From an uncultured Eubacteriales bacterium (lineage in GTDB: Bacteria > Bacillota > Clostridia > Oscillospirales > Oscillospiraceae), in contig CABPXX010000083.1 in the NCBI GenBank assembly GCA_902461475.1, positions 1-6,436 of the forward strand: a stretch of 6,436 bases of DNA. The letters are read 5' to 3'. A program made the translations under genes and the position numbers. A model generated the notes under the pieces. It worked only from the letters and a program-made list of their open reading frames with translations, was not told the origin of the DNA and did not search any database. The first letter of the stretch is position 1; each line of letters opens with the position of its first letter. This document shows, piece after piece, positions 1 through 5,987 of the stretch.

Positions 1-1
1 T

Positions 2-370
2 GCTGCCGCCCTGGACTTCCGCGCCAAAGGTGTGGATATGATTCTGTGCACTGGCGGAATGAGCGTGGACCCCGACGACAAGACTCCCGGCGCCATCAAG
101 GACACCGGAGCGAAGATCATCTCCTACGGTGCCCCGGTACTCCCTGGTGCCATGTTCCTGCTGGGCTATTTCCAGGATGGAACCCCCATTTTGGGCCTGC
201 CTGGGTGTGTGATGTACGCCAAGGCCACCATCTTTGACCGGGTGCTCCCTTGCATTGCCGCAGGACTGCCCATTGACCGCCGGGAGATCAAGAAAATGGG
301 CCACGGCGGGCTGTGTTTGGGCTGTGCCCAGTGCCACTACCCTATCTGTCCCTTTGGCACAGGACTGTGA
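2..370 (+). CDS. Molybdopterin-binding protein (MoeA/MogA-like fold) with Cys-rich C-terminal tail, 5' partial
   Basis: Only the last 122 residues are visible; the start lies before the window and the frame is open to its left edge. Seen: a MoCF-biosynthesis (MoeA/MogA-type) fold signature, TGGMSVDPDD at fragment residues 17-26, followed by a short strand-rich stretch and GLPGCVMYAK at 65-74, which matches the PGNP-type loop region of MoeA-like proteins. The tail carries four cysteines, C105, C108, C111 and C116, in the pattern CxxCxxCHxxxCPFG. Known: proteins of this kind, usually a few hundred residues long, sit beside Moco genes in Clostridia and are annotated only as molybdopterin-binding. 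Inferred: it binds molybdopterin or Moco, and the tail may hold a metal or Fe-S site. It is a second MoeA-like gene directly before the real moeA, whose start follows 9 bases after this stop. The GTG at 32 is internal to the conserved domain and is not a plausible start. Confidence 0.85.
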   Translation, partial: AAALDFRAKGVDMILCTGGMSVDPDDKTPGAIKDTGAKIISYGAPVLPGAMFLLGYFQDGTPILGLPGCVMYAKATIFDRVLPCIAAGLPIDRREIKKMGHGGLCLGCAQCHYPICPFGTGL

Positions 371-374
371 GGGG
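369..374 (+). promoter_or_regulatory. Ribosome binding site of moeA
   Basis: GAGGGG overlaps the stop codon of the preceding gene and lies 5 bases before the ATG at 380, supporting that start and translational linkage of the two genes. Confidence 0.6.
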
Positions 375-379
375 ATAGG

Positions 380-1582
380 ATGCGGGAACGCATTTCATTG
401 GAGGAGGCCTGGGCGCTGATTACGGTCCCACTCCGTCCTCTGGGGGAGGAGCAGGTGGACTTGGACCACGCTCTGGACCGGACGGTGAGCCGGGACGTGT
501 GGTCGTCTATAGACCAGCCCCCCTTTGACCGCTCTCCTCTGGACGGCTACGCCCTGCAAAGCCAGGATGTCCAGGGGGCATGCCCGGAGCACCCGGTCTC
601 CCTCCGTGTGGTGGAGCGGGTGTGTGCCGGAGAGGGGCCCCGCCAGCGGGTCACCCCCGGCACTGCCGTGCGCATTATGACCGGGGCGCCGCTGCCCCAG
701 GGGTGCGACTGCGTGGTGCGCCAGGAGGACACCGACCTGGGAGAGACAGTGGTGCAGGTCTATACTTCCGTGTCGGCCTATCAGAACTTCATTGGGCGGG
801 GAGAGGACTACACCGCAGAGACCTGTCTGCTCTCTGCTGGAACCCGGTTGGACGCCGCTGCTATGGGCCTGTTGGCCAGCGCCGGGTGTGACCGGGTGTG
901 GGTGTACCTCCGTCCCCGGGTGGCTCTGCTGGTCACGGGGGACGAGGTGGTGTCGCCCCAGGTACACCCGCTCCCGCCGGGAAAGATATACACCGCCAAC
1001 TCCCATCTGCTGTCCGCCCGGCTGCGCCAGTTAGGGGTAGAAGCGGTGACCTGTGCCACTGTGGGGGACGCCCCCCAGGAGACGGCCCAGCAGATGAGAG
1101 AGATGTTGGAGCATTGCGATTGCCTCATTACCACCGGAGGAGTGTCGGTGGGGGAGCGGGATGTACTGCACCAGGCCCTGCCAATGGCCAGGGCACAGCA
1201 AGTGTTTTGGCGGGGGCAGATGAAGCCGGGCACCCCGGCCATGTATTCTCTGGTGGAGGGAAAGCCCATCCTGTCTCTGTCCGGCAATCCCTTTGCCGCG
1301 GTTGCCACCTTTGAGCTGTTGGGGCGGCCTATGCTCCACGCCTTGTGCCCTGCGCCTCAATTTGAGCTTGAGACACGCCGGGCGGTGCTGGATACCCCCT
1401 TTGACCGACCCAGCAGCATGCGGCGGTTTTTGCGTGGGACGTATCAGGACGGGCATGTGAGACTGCCTCAGGACCATTCCTCCGGGTCGCTGCGCTCCCT
1501 GGTGGGGTGCAACTGCCTGTTGGAGGTGCCCGCTGGAAGCCAAAACTTGCAGGCAGGGGAGAAGTACACCGTCTATCTGTGA
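380..1582 (+). CDS. moeA: Molybdopterin molybdenumtransferase MoeA
   Basis: This enzyme inserts molybdate into adenylylated molybdopterin in the cytoplasm, the last step of basic Moco synthesis. At 400 residues it is close to the roughly 410 of Escherichia coli MoeA. Visible motifs run in family order: PPFDRSPLDGYA at 47-58 (N-terminal linker/domain I), RIMTGAPLP at 98-106 (domain II), TGDEV at 186-190 and TTGGVSVGERD at 251-261 (the MogA-like domain III with the pterin site), MKPGTP at 281-286, SLSGNP at 299-304, and a beta-rich domain IV from about 325 to the end. The start at 380 has a ribosome site and begins where MoeA proteins normally begin. The domain II segment reads GCDCVVRQED, with cysteines where alanines are common; this looks like lineage variation. 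Its partner in the reaction, mogA, is encoded further down the same operon. Confidence 0.96.
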   Translation: MRERISLEEAWALITVPLRPLGEEQVDLDHALDRTVSRDVWSSIDQPPFDRSPLDGYALQSQDVQGACPEHPVSLRVVERVCAGEGPRQRVTPGTAVRIMTGAPLPQGCDCVVRQEDTDLGETVVQVYTSVSAYQNFIGRGEDYTAETCLLSAGTRLDAAAMGLLASAGCDRVWVYLRPRVALLVTGDEVVSPQVHPLPPGKIYTANSHLLSARLRQLGVEAVTCATVGDAPQETAQQMREMLEHCDCLITTGGVSVGERDVLHQALPMARAQQVFWRGQMKPGTPAMYSLVEGKPILSLSGNPFAAVATFELLGRPMLHALCPAPQFELETRRAVLDTPFDRPSSMRRFLRGTYQDGHVRLPQDHSSGSLRSLVGCNCLLEVPAGSQNLQAGEKYTVYL

Positions 1583-1587
1583 ATCCG

Positions 1588-1592
1588 GGAGG
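1588..1592 (+). promoter_or_regulatory. Ribosome binding site of moaC
   Basis: GGAGG within a GGGAGGAAG run ends 8 bases before the ATG at 1601. The 18-base gap between moeA and moaC holds little else and is the longest intergenic space in the window. Confidence 0.75.
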
Positions 1593-1600
1593 AAGATACC

Positions 1601-2083
1601 ATGGAACCCAAATTCAATCACTTTGACAGCGACGGCAACGCCATTATGGTGGACGTCTCAGAAAAACAGCCCACTTTGCGTACCGCTGTGGCGGAGGGTA
1701 CCATCCGGGTCTCCCAGGCGGTGCTAGAGGCCATTTCTGGCGGCACCGCGGCCAAAGGGGACGTGCTGGGTGTGGCTCGGATGGCAGGAATTATAGCCGC
1801 CAAGCGCACCAGCGACCTCATCCCCCTGTGCCACCCGCTGGCTCTAAGCCACGTCAGTGTGGACTTTGAGCTGATGCCCCAGCAAAGCGCCGTGAAGGCC
1901 CGGTGTACTGCCAAGCTCACCGGAAAGACTGGGGTGGAGATGGAGGCCCTCACCGGGGTCAGTGTGGCCCTGCTCACCATCTACGACATGTGTAAGGCCA
2001 TGGATAAGAGTATGGAGCTAGGGGACATCCACCTGGTGCACAAAGAGGGGGGCAAGTCGGGGGTATATGAGCGTGGCCAGTAA
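1601..2083 (+). CDS. moaC: Cyclic pyranopterin monophosphate synthase MoaC
   Basis: MoaC converts the MoaA product (3',8-cyclo-7,8-dihydro-GTP) to cyclic pyranopterin monophosphate, completing the first stage of Moco synthesis. The 160-residue length matches the family. The sequence is strongly conserved: MVDVSEK at 16-22, [17 protein letters not shown] at 67-83, [20 protein letters not shown] at 109-128, DMCKAMDK at 129-136 and the KEGGKSG end at 148-154. Residues known to matter in the E. coli enzyme appear intact with a one-residue offset: R27, K52, H78, E113, E115, D129 and K132. The last 17 bases overlap the start of mobB, so the two are probably translationally coupled. The partner enzyme moaA follows one gene later rather than directly adjacent, which is a normal shuffling of the order. 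Confidence 0.98.
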   Translation: MEPKFNHFDSDGNAIMVDVSEKQPTLRTAVAEGTIRVSQAVLEAISGGTAAKGDVLGVARMAGIIAAKRTSDLIPLCHPLALSHVSVDFELMPQQSAVKARCTAKLTGKTGVEMEALTGVSVALLTIYDMCKAMDKSMELGDIHLVHKEGGKSGVYERGQ

Positions 2084-2576
2084 ACCCACGGTGGTGGCGG
2101 TGTCCGGGGTGAAAAACTCCGGCAAGACTACCCTTATTACTGCCATGCTCCCCTACTTTCATCGGGCTGGGGTACAGGTGGCGGTGATCAAGCATGACGG
2201 CCACACTTTCCAGCCCGACCCGCCAAACACGGACACCGGGCGATACCTCCAGGCCGGTGCCATGGGGGCCGCCATCTACGACGGGGAGACAACCAAAGTG
2301 ATCTGGCGTCAGACACCAGACTTGCCTGGGCTGTTGGAGCTCTTTCCCCAGGCGGACCTCATTCTACTGGAAGGGGAGAAGCACAGCCCCTGTCCCAAGC
2401 TGGAGCTGGTGCGGGCGGGCAACTCCGCCCAGTCGGTGTGCAACCCTGCGACCTTGCTGGCCTTGGTCACGGACACCACGCTGTGTCTGCCGGGGATACC
2501 CACCCTGTCCCTCAACGACCCGGCGGGGGTGGCGGACTTTTTGATGAAATACCTGGAGAGGGGGCGGACCACATGA
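2067..2576 (+). CDS. mobB: Molybdopterin-guanine dinucleotide biosynthesis accessory GTPase MobB
   Basis: MobB is a small P-loop GTPase that assists MobA in attaching GMP to molybdopterin, forming the guanine dinucleotide cofactor used by DMSO-reductase-family enzymes such as formate dehydrogenase; it is helpful rather than essential in E. coli. Seen: Walker [10 protein letters not shown] at 14-22, then the family block [11 protein letters not shown] and a [10 protein letters not shown] segment, and [18 protein letters not shown], which corresponds to the family's acidic, Walker-B-like region. At 169 residues it is a typical single-domain MobB. The ATG at 2067 lies inside moaC with only a weak G-run close before it; the in-frame GTG at 2073 has better spacing (9 bases) to GGGGG at 2059-2063 and is an alternative start costing two residues. 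The stop overlaps the moaA start as ATGA. MobA itself is not in the window. Confidence 0.93.
   Translation: MSVASKPTVVAVSGVKNSGKTTLITAMLPYFHRAGVQVAVIKHDGHTFQPDPPNTDTGRYLQAGAMGAAIYDGETTKVIWRQTPDLPGLLELFPQADLILLEGEKHSPCPKLELVRAGNSAQSVCNPATLLALVTDTTLCLPGIPTLSLNDPAGVADFLMKYLERGRTT
2555..2564 (+). promoter_or_regulatory. Ribosome binding site that fixes the moaA start
   Basis: GGAGAGGGGG within the end of mobB ends 8 bases before the ATG at 2573. The moaA frame stays open back to 2438, but this site, the ATGA overlap and the protein start all favour 2573. Confidence 0.7.
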
Positions 2577-3550
2577 GAGACCAGTACGGGCGGGACATTT
2601 GCTATCTGCGCATATCCGTCACCGATCGGTGCAACCTGCGGTGTGTATACTGTATGCCGGAGGAGGGGGTGGCGTGGATGCCCCACAGCCAGATTCTCAC
2701 CTATGAGCAGATCGCCCAGGTGGTGGAGACGGCGTCCCGTTTGGGCGTGCGTCACGTCCGCCTTACCGGAGGAGAGCCCCTGGTGCGACCCCAGCTGTAC
2801 CGCCTGGTGGAGATGGTCAAAGGGGTAGCGGGGATTGAATCGGTGGCCCTCACCACCAACGGGGTGCTGTTGGCCCAGCAGTTGCCCCAGCTACGCCAGG
2901 CGGGGCTGGACGGGGTGAACCTGAGTTTGGACACCTTGGACCCTCAGCAGTTTACAGCCATCACCCGCCGGGAGGGGCTGCTGCCCCAGGGCTTGGAGGG
3001 GCTGGAGGCTGCGGCAGGCACCCCGGGTTTAACCGTAAAAGTGAACTGTGTCCCCACCCAGTTCAATGAGGACCAGGTGGTGCTTCTGGCCAGATTGGCC
3101 CAGGAACGGGAAATCTCCGTGCGGTTCATTGAACTGATGCCCATTGGACTGGGGCGGGACCGCCACGGACTGACCCAGGAGCAGGTGATGGAGCGGCTGA
3201 CCGATGCCTTTGGTACTCCCGTACCTTGTGCCAATCCCAAGGGAGCAGGGCCTGGGACCTATGTCACCTTCTCCGGGTTTGCAGGGAAAGTGGGATTTAT
3301 CAGCGCTCTGAGCCACCAGTTTTGCCACCAGTGTAACCGAGTGCGTTTGACCGCCGATGGTCACTTGAAAACCTGCCTGCAATATCAGGACGGGGTGGAT
3401 GTAAAGCCGTATCTGGAGGATGGAGTCGCCCTCACGGCGTTGGAGGATGCCCTGGAACAGGCCATGTACTACAAGCCTGCCGGGCACCACTTTTCCACCC
3501 AGACCCAGGCGGGAGACGAGAAACACAACATGAACCAAATAGGAGGATGA
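2573..3550 (+). CDS. moaA: GTP 3',8-cyclase MoaA (radical SAM)
   Basis: MoaA is the radical S-adenosylmethionine enzyme that cyclises GTP in the first step of Moco synthesis. From the ATG at 2573 the protein has 325 residues, the usual family length, and opens with a typical MoaA N-terminus ([19 protein letters not shown]). Both Fe-S clusters have their ligands: C20, C24 and C27 (CxxxCxxC, SAM cluster) and C251, C254 and C268 (CxxCx13C, substrate-side cluster). TGGEPLVR at 65-72 is the SAM-binding GGEP motif. The protein ends in QIGG, the conserved C-terminal di-glycine tail that reaches the active site in this family, so the gene appears complete and active. The frame could be extended upstream to 2438, but this would overlap mobB by over 130 bases and add non-conserved sequence. 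The start overlaps the mobB stop (ATGA), implying coupled translation. Confidence 0.97.
   Translation: MRDQYGRDICYLRISVTDRCNLRCVYCMPEEGVAWMPHSQILTYEQIAQVVETASRLGVRHVRLTGGEPLVRPQLYRLVEMVKGVAGIESVALTTNGVLLAQQLPQLRQAGLDGVNLSLDTLDPQQFTAITRREGLLPQGLEGLEAAAGTPGLTVKVNCVPTQFNEDQVVLLARLAQEREISVRFIELMPIGLGRDRHGLTQEQVMERLTDAFGTPVPCANPKGAGPGTYVTFSGFAGKVGFISALSHQFCHQCNRVRLTADGHLKTCLQYQDGVDVKPYLEDGVALTALEDALEQAMYYKPAGHHFSTQTQAGDEKHNMNQIGG
3541..3546 (+). promoter_or_regulatory. Ribosome binding site of the MOSC gene, inside the moaA C-terminal codons
   Basis: A perfect AGGAGG lies over the codons for the last Ile-Gly-Gly of MoaA. It sits directly against the ATG at 3547 (no spacing) but 9 bases before the ATG at 3556, so it selects 3556 as the start of the MOSC gene. 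Confidence 0.8.
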
Positions 3551-3555
3551 GGCCC

Positions 3556-3996
3556 ATGGGACAAGTGATGGCTGTGTGTATCAGCGAGAAGAAGGGGACC
3601 CAGAAGAAAAATGTGAACTCCGCCACCTTTGTGGAGGACTGGGGTATTCAGGGGGACGCCCACGCCGGAAAGTGGCATCGTCAGGTGTCCCTTCTGTCCC
3701 ATGAACAGGTGGAGGCCTTTCGGGCCCGGGGCGCTGTGGTGGACCACGGGGCCTTTGGAGAGAACCTGGTGGTGTCGGGCTTTGACTTCAAGACTTTACC
3801 CATTGGCACCAAGTTCCGGTGTGGAGACGTGGTGCTGGAGCTGACCCAGGTGGGGAAGGAGTGCCACGCCCACTGTGAAATTTACAAGGTGATGGGGGAC
3901 TGCATCATGCCCCGGGAGGGAGTCTTCACCCGGGTGCTCCACGGGGGGACCATCTCTGTGGGGGATGAGCTGACCATCTGGGAGGGAGAAGCATGA
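3556..3996 (+). CDS. Stand-alone MOSC domain protein
   Basis: This is a single MOSC (Moco sulfurase C-terminal) domain of 146 residues from the ATG at 3556; an ATG at 3547 would add three residues but lies too close to the ribosome site. Seen: VCISEKKGTQKKNV near the start, GIQGDAHAGKWHRQVSLLS at 30-48 (the conserved GxxGDxHAG block), FGENLVVSG at 67-75, and KECHAHCEIYKVMGDC at 101-116 followed by MPREGVF. C116 is at the position of the cysteine conserved across MOSC domains and proposed to handle sulfur or bind Moco. Known: MOSC domains occur in Moco sulfurase, mARC and the YiiM/YuaD group; small bacterial versions are often next to or fused with MogA. Inferred: it carries or modifies finished cofactor, for example by supplying the terminal sulfur ligand of xanthine-dehydrogenase-type enzymes. 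Its exact reaction is unknown. The stop overlaps the mogA start. Confidence 0.93.
   Translation: MGQVMAVCISEKKGTQKKNVNSATFVEDWGIQGDAHAGKWHRQVSLLSHEQVEAFRARGAVVDHGAFGENLVVSGFDFKTLPIGTKFRCGDVVLELTQVGKECHAHCEIYKVMGDCIMPREGVFTRVLHGGTISVGDELTIWEGEA
3981..3985 (+). promoter_or_regulatory. Ribosome binding site of mogA
   Basis: GGAGG near the end of the MOSC gene lies 7 bases before the ATG at 3993, an ideal spacing that supports reinitiation at the ATGA overlap. Confidence 0.75.
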
Positions 3997-4493
3997 GAGT
4001 TGCCATTTTGACCCTCAGTGATTCCGGCTATGCCGGGACACGGGAGGACCAGAGCGGGCCCCTCATTGCCCGCATGGTGGAGCAGGCGGGACACCAGGTG
4101 GTGTATACCCAGCTGCTCCCTGACGGGATCGAGCCCCTGTACACCACGCTGTGCCAGCTGTGCGATGAGAACCGGGCAGACCTCATTCTCACCACCGGGG
4201 GCACCGGATTTTCGCCCCGGGACCTGACGCCAGAGGCCACCGCCCAGGCCATTCAGCGCCCAGCCCTGGGGATTGCCGAGGGGATGCGCTACCACTCCCT
4301 GCAAATTACCCCCAAGGCCATGCTCAGCCGTGCCGCGGCGGGCATCCGAGCCCAGACCCTGATTGTGAATTTGCCGGGCAGTCCCAAGGCGGTGCGGGAG
4401 TGCCTGGAGTATATCCTGCCGCCCCTGGCCCACGGGCTGGAAATTTTGACGGGGCAGAGTGGAAACTGTGCCCGAACGGAGGAGAGAACATGA
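3993..4493 (+). CDS. mogA: Molybdopterin adenylyltransferase, MogA/MoaB family
   Basis: It activates molybdopterin by adenylylation (Mg-ATP dependent), giving the MoeA substrate. The 166 residues form one MoCF-biosynthesis domain. Seen: AILTLSDSGYAGTREDQSG at 4-22, PDG at 43-45, TTGGTGFSPRDLTPEAT at 67-83, and LIVNLPGSPKAV at 123-134. D44 and D77 align by eye with the two functionally important aspartates of E. coli MogA (D49 and D82). The family contains MogA and MoaB paralogues that cannot be separated reliably by eye; as the only such gene here, and beside moeA, the adenylyltransferase role is the natural reading. It is coupled to the MOSC gene upstream and to modA downstream through four-base ATGA overlaps. 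In related bacteria MOSC and MogA can be one polypeptide; here they are separate, out-of-frame genes. Confidence 0.93.
   Translation: MRVAILTLSDSGYAGTREDQSGPLIARMVEQAGHQVVYTQLLPDGIEPLYTTLCQLCDENRADLILTTGGTGFSPRDLTPEATAQAIQRPALGIAEGMRYHSLQITPKAMLSRAAAGIRAQTLIVNLPGSPKAVRECLEYILPPLAHGLEILTGQSGNCARTEERT
4478..4482 (+). promoter_or_regulatory. Ribosome binding site that fixes the modA start
   Basis: GGAGG, encoding part of the TEERT tail of MogA, lies 7 bases before the ATG at 4490. The modA frame is open back to 4400, but only the start at 4490 has a ribosome site and a signal peptide immediately after it. Confidence 0.8.
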
Positions 4494-5326
4494 AACGGAA
4501 ATCACTGGTATGTGCCTGCCTCGTGAGTGCCCTGCTGCTGCCCATGTGGGGCTGTAGCTCTACTCCCACCACCTCGGAGCAGACGGAGGTGGTGGTGTTT
4601 GCCGCCGCCTCTCTGGAATCTGCCCTGACCCAGATTGCCCAGACCTATGAGGCCCAGCATGAGGATGTCAAGCTCACTTTTACTTTTGACTCCTCCGGGA
4701 CCTTAAAGACCCAGATTGAGGAGGGGGCGGTGTGTGACCTGTTCCTCTCGGCGGCCCAGAAGCAGATGAATCAGCTGGACAGCCAGGACACCACCGGGGC
4801 CAACACCGACGGCCTGGACTTTGTCTACTCGGACACCCGCATCGACTTGCTGGAAAATCAGGTGGTGCTGGCGGTGCCCCCGGAGAACCCTGGCAAGATC
4901 AATTCCTTTACCGACCTTGCGTCCGGGGACTATCTGCTGTGCATTGGCAACGATGACGTGCCGGTGGGAGCCTACTCCCTGGAGATTTTGGACTACTTGG
5001 GCTACTCTCTGGACCAGCTAGAGGACCAGGGCAAGGTGACCTACGCCTCCAACGTCTCGGAGGTGGCCCGCCAAGTGCAGGAGGGGGTAGTGGACGCCGG
5101 AATGGTGTATGCCACCGACGCCAGCACCTATGGCCTCAACGTGGTGGATGCCGCCACGCCGGAGATGTGCCAGCAGGTGATCTATCCTGCCGCCGTGATG
5201 AAGAGCGGAGAGGCGGACAGTTATGACGCAGCGGAGGAGTTCCTCACCTACCTGTACACCAATGAGAAGGCCATCTCTGTCTGGAAGGATGTGGGCTTCA
5301 CCCTGATCGCCCAAGGGGACAACTGA
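4490..5326 (+). CDS. modA: Molybdate ABC transporter substrate-binding lipoprotein ModA
   Basis: ModA captures molybdate (often tungstate too) outside the membrane and delivers it to ModBC. From the ATG at 4490 it has 278 residues, slightly longer than E. coli ModA. The N-terminus is a lipoprotein signal: MKRK, a hydrophobic stretch at 5-20, then C22 after Met-Trp-Gly, followed by a Ser/Thr-rich linker. The mature domain opens with VVVFAAASLESAL at 34-46 and has DSSGTLKTQI at 67-76; S41 and S69 match the two anion-binding serines of the family. Further family blocks are CDLFLSA at 82-88, RIDLLENQVVLAVP at 117-130, VPVGAYSLE at 157-165 and DAGMVYATDA at 202-211, where Y207 matches the binding tyrosine. 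The Trp just before Gly-Cys makes the lipobox imperfect. The start overlaps the mogA stop (ATGA) and the stop overlaps the modB start by one base. Confidence 0.95.
   Translation: MKRKSLVCACLVSALLLPMWGCSSTPTTSEQTEVVVFAAASLESALTQIAQTYEAQHEDVKLTFTFDSSGTLKTQIEEGAVCDLFLSAAQKQMNQLDSQDTTGANTDGLDFVYSDTRIDLLENQVVLAVPPENPGKINSFTDLASGDYLLCIGNDDVPVGAYSLEILDYLGYSLDQLEDQGKVTYASNVSEVARQVQEGVVDAGMVYATDASTYGLNVVDAATPEMCQQVIYPAAVMKSGEADSYDAAEEFLTYLYTNEKAISVWKDVGFTLIAQGDN
5313..5319 (+). promoter_or_regulatory. Ribosome binding site of modB
   Basis: AAGGGGA at the end of modA lies 6 bases before the modB ATG at 5326, which shares its first base with the modA stop codon. Confidence 0.6.
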
Positions 5327-5982
5327 TGGACCTGTATCCACTCTTCAACTCTCTGCGCATTGCCGCCCTGTCCACCGTCCTCATCTTCTTTGTGGGCCTG
5401 TGGGCAGCCCAGGTGATCTCCCGGTGCCATCCGGTGGTGAAGGGGGTTCTGGACGTGGTGCTCACCCTGCCCCTGGTGCTGCCCCCTACAGTGGTGGGCT
5501 ATCTGCTGCTGTGCCTGTTGGGACCCAACGGGGCAGTGGGGAGTGTGGTGGCCCGCTTGCTGGATGTGCGCCTGACCATGGTGTGGTATGCAGGGGTATT
5601 TTCCTCGGCGGTGGTGGCCTTTCCCCTGATGTACCGCACCGCCCGGGGCGCCTTTGAGAGCTATGATACCACCCTCACCGATGCCGCCCGTACCTTGGGG
5701 CGGAGAAATGTGTGGATTTTTTGGCACATTCAGTTGCCCTGCTGCCGCCAGGGGATTTTGGCGGGGACGGTGCTGGCCTTCGCCCGTGCCCTGGGGGAGT
5801 ACGGAGCCACCTCTATGATCGCAGGGTATACCCCGGGAAAGACCGCCACCATCTCCACCACGGTCTACCAGTTTTGGCGCACGGGTAACGATACTATGGC
5901 GCTGCGCTGGGTGCTGGTGAATCTGGCCATCTCTGGGGTGGTGCTGCTGGCCATCAATCTGTTGGAGCGCAAGGAGAGGTGA
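5326..5982 (+). CDS. modB: Molybdate ABC transporter permease ModB
   Basis: This is the membrane channel subunit of the molybdate importer, working as a dimer with ModC. The 218 residues fit the ModB family. Hydrophobic spans are visible at about 12-31, 42-65, 85-103, 140-155 and 193-213, consistent with five or so membrane helices. LPLVLPPTVVG at 48-58 is a ModB/CysT-type permease signature. The cytoplasmic EAA loop that docks on the ATPase reads DAARTLGRRNVWIFWHIQLP at 119-138 and is followed by FARALGEYGATSMIAG, the highly conserved molybdate/sulfate permease block. The start is the TGATG overlap with modA. The stop is 5 bases before modC, and the last codons include its ribosome site. Confidence 0.96.
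   Translation: MDLYPLFNSLRIAALSTVLIFFVGLWAAQVISRCHPVVKGVLDVVLTLPLVLPPTVVGYLLLCLLGPNGAVGSVVARLLDVRLTMVWYAGVFSSAVVAFPLMYRTARGAFESYDTTLTDAARTLGRRNVWIFWHIQLPCCRQGILAGTVLAFARALGEYGATSMIAGYTPGKTATISTTVYQFWRTGNDTMALRWVLVNLAISGVVLLAINLLERKER
5971..5979 (+). promoter_or_regulatory. Ribosome binding site of modC
   Basis: AAGGAGAGG at the end of modB lies 8 bases before the ATG at 5988, supporting that start for the truncated last gene. Confidence 0.7.
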
Positions 5983-5987
5983 CGGAT

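Noticed and set aside
395..1006. 203-codon open frame on the minus strand opposite moeA
   Set aside because: It lies fully antisense to a well-conserved gene, its translation is Gly/His/Pro/Arg-rich low-information sequence, and such frames are expected in GC-rich coding DNA.
1583..1600. Possible promoter, terminator or riboswitch between moeA and moaC
   Set aside because: The gap is only 18 bases and is taken up by the moaC ribosome site; no hairpin followed by a T-run is present.
1031..1621. 196-codon minus-strand open frame opposite the moeA 3' end
   Set aside because: Antisense to conserved MoeA domains III-IV, no motif seen, biased composition.
2438..2572. Upstream extension of moaA within its open frame
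   Set aside because: The added residues are Gly-rich and unlike any MoaA N-terminus, would overlap mobB widely, and the ATG at 2573 has a good ribosome site and a conserved protein start.
3547..3555. ATG at 3547 as the MOSC gene start
   Set aside because: It directly abuts the AGGAGG with no spacer, while the ATG at 3556 has 9 bases; the three extra residues are not part of the conserved domain.
4400..4489. Upstream extension of modA within its open frame
   Set aside because: It would place about 30 non-hydrophobic residues before the signal peptide, inside mogA; the ATG at 4490 has an ideal GGAGG site.
3882..4505. 207-codon open frame on the minus strand opposite the MOSC/mogA region
   Set aside because: It spans the ends of three real genes, has no recognisable domain, and is a codon-bias shadow.
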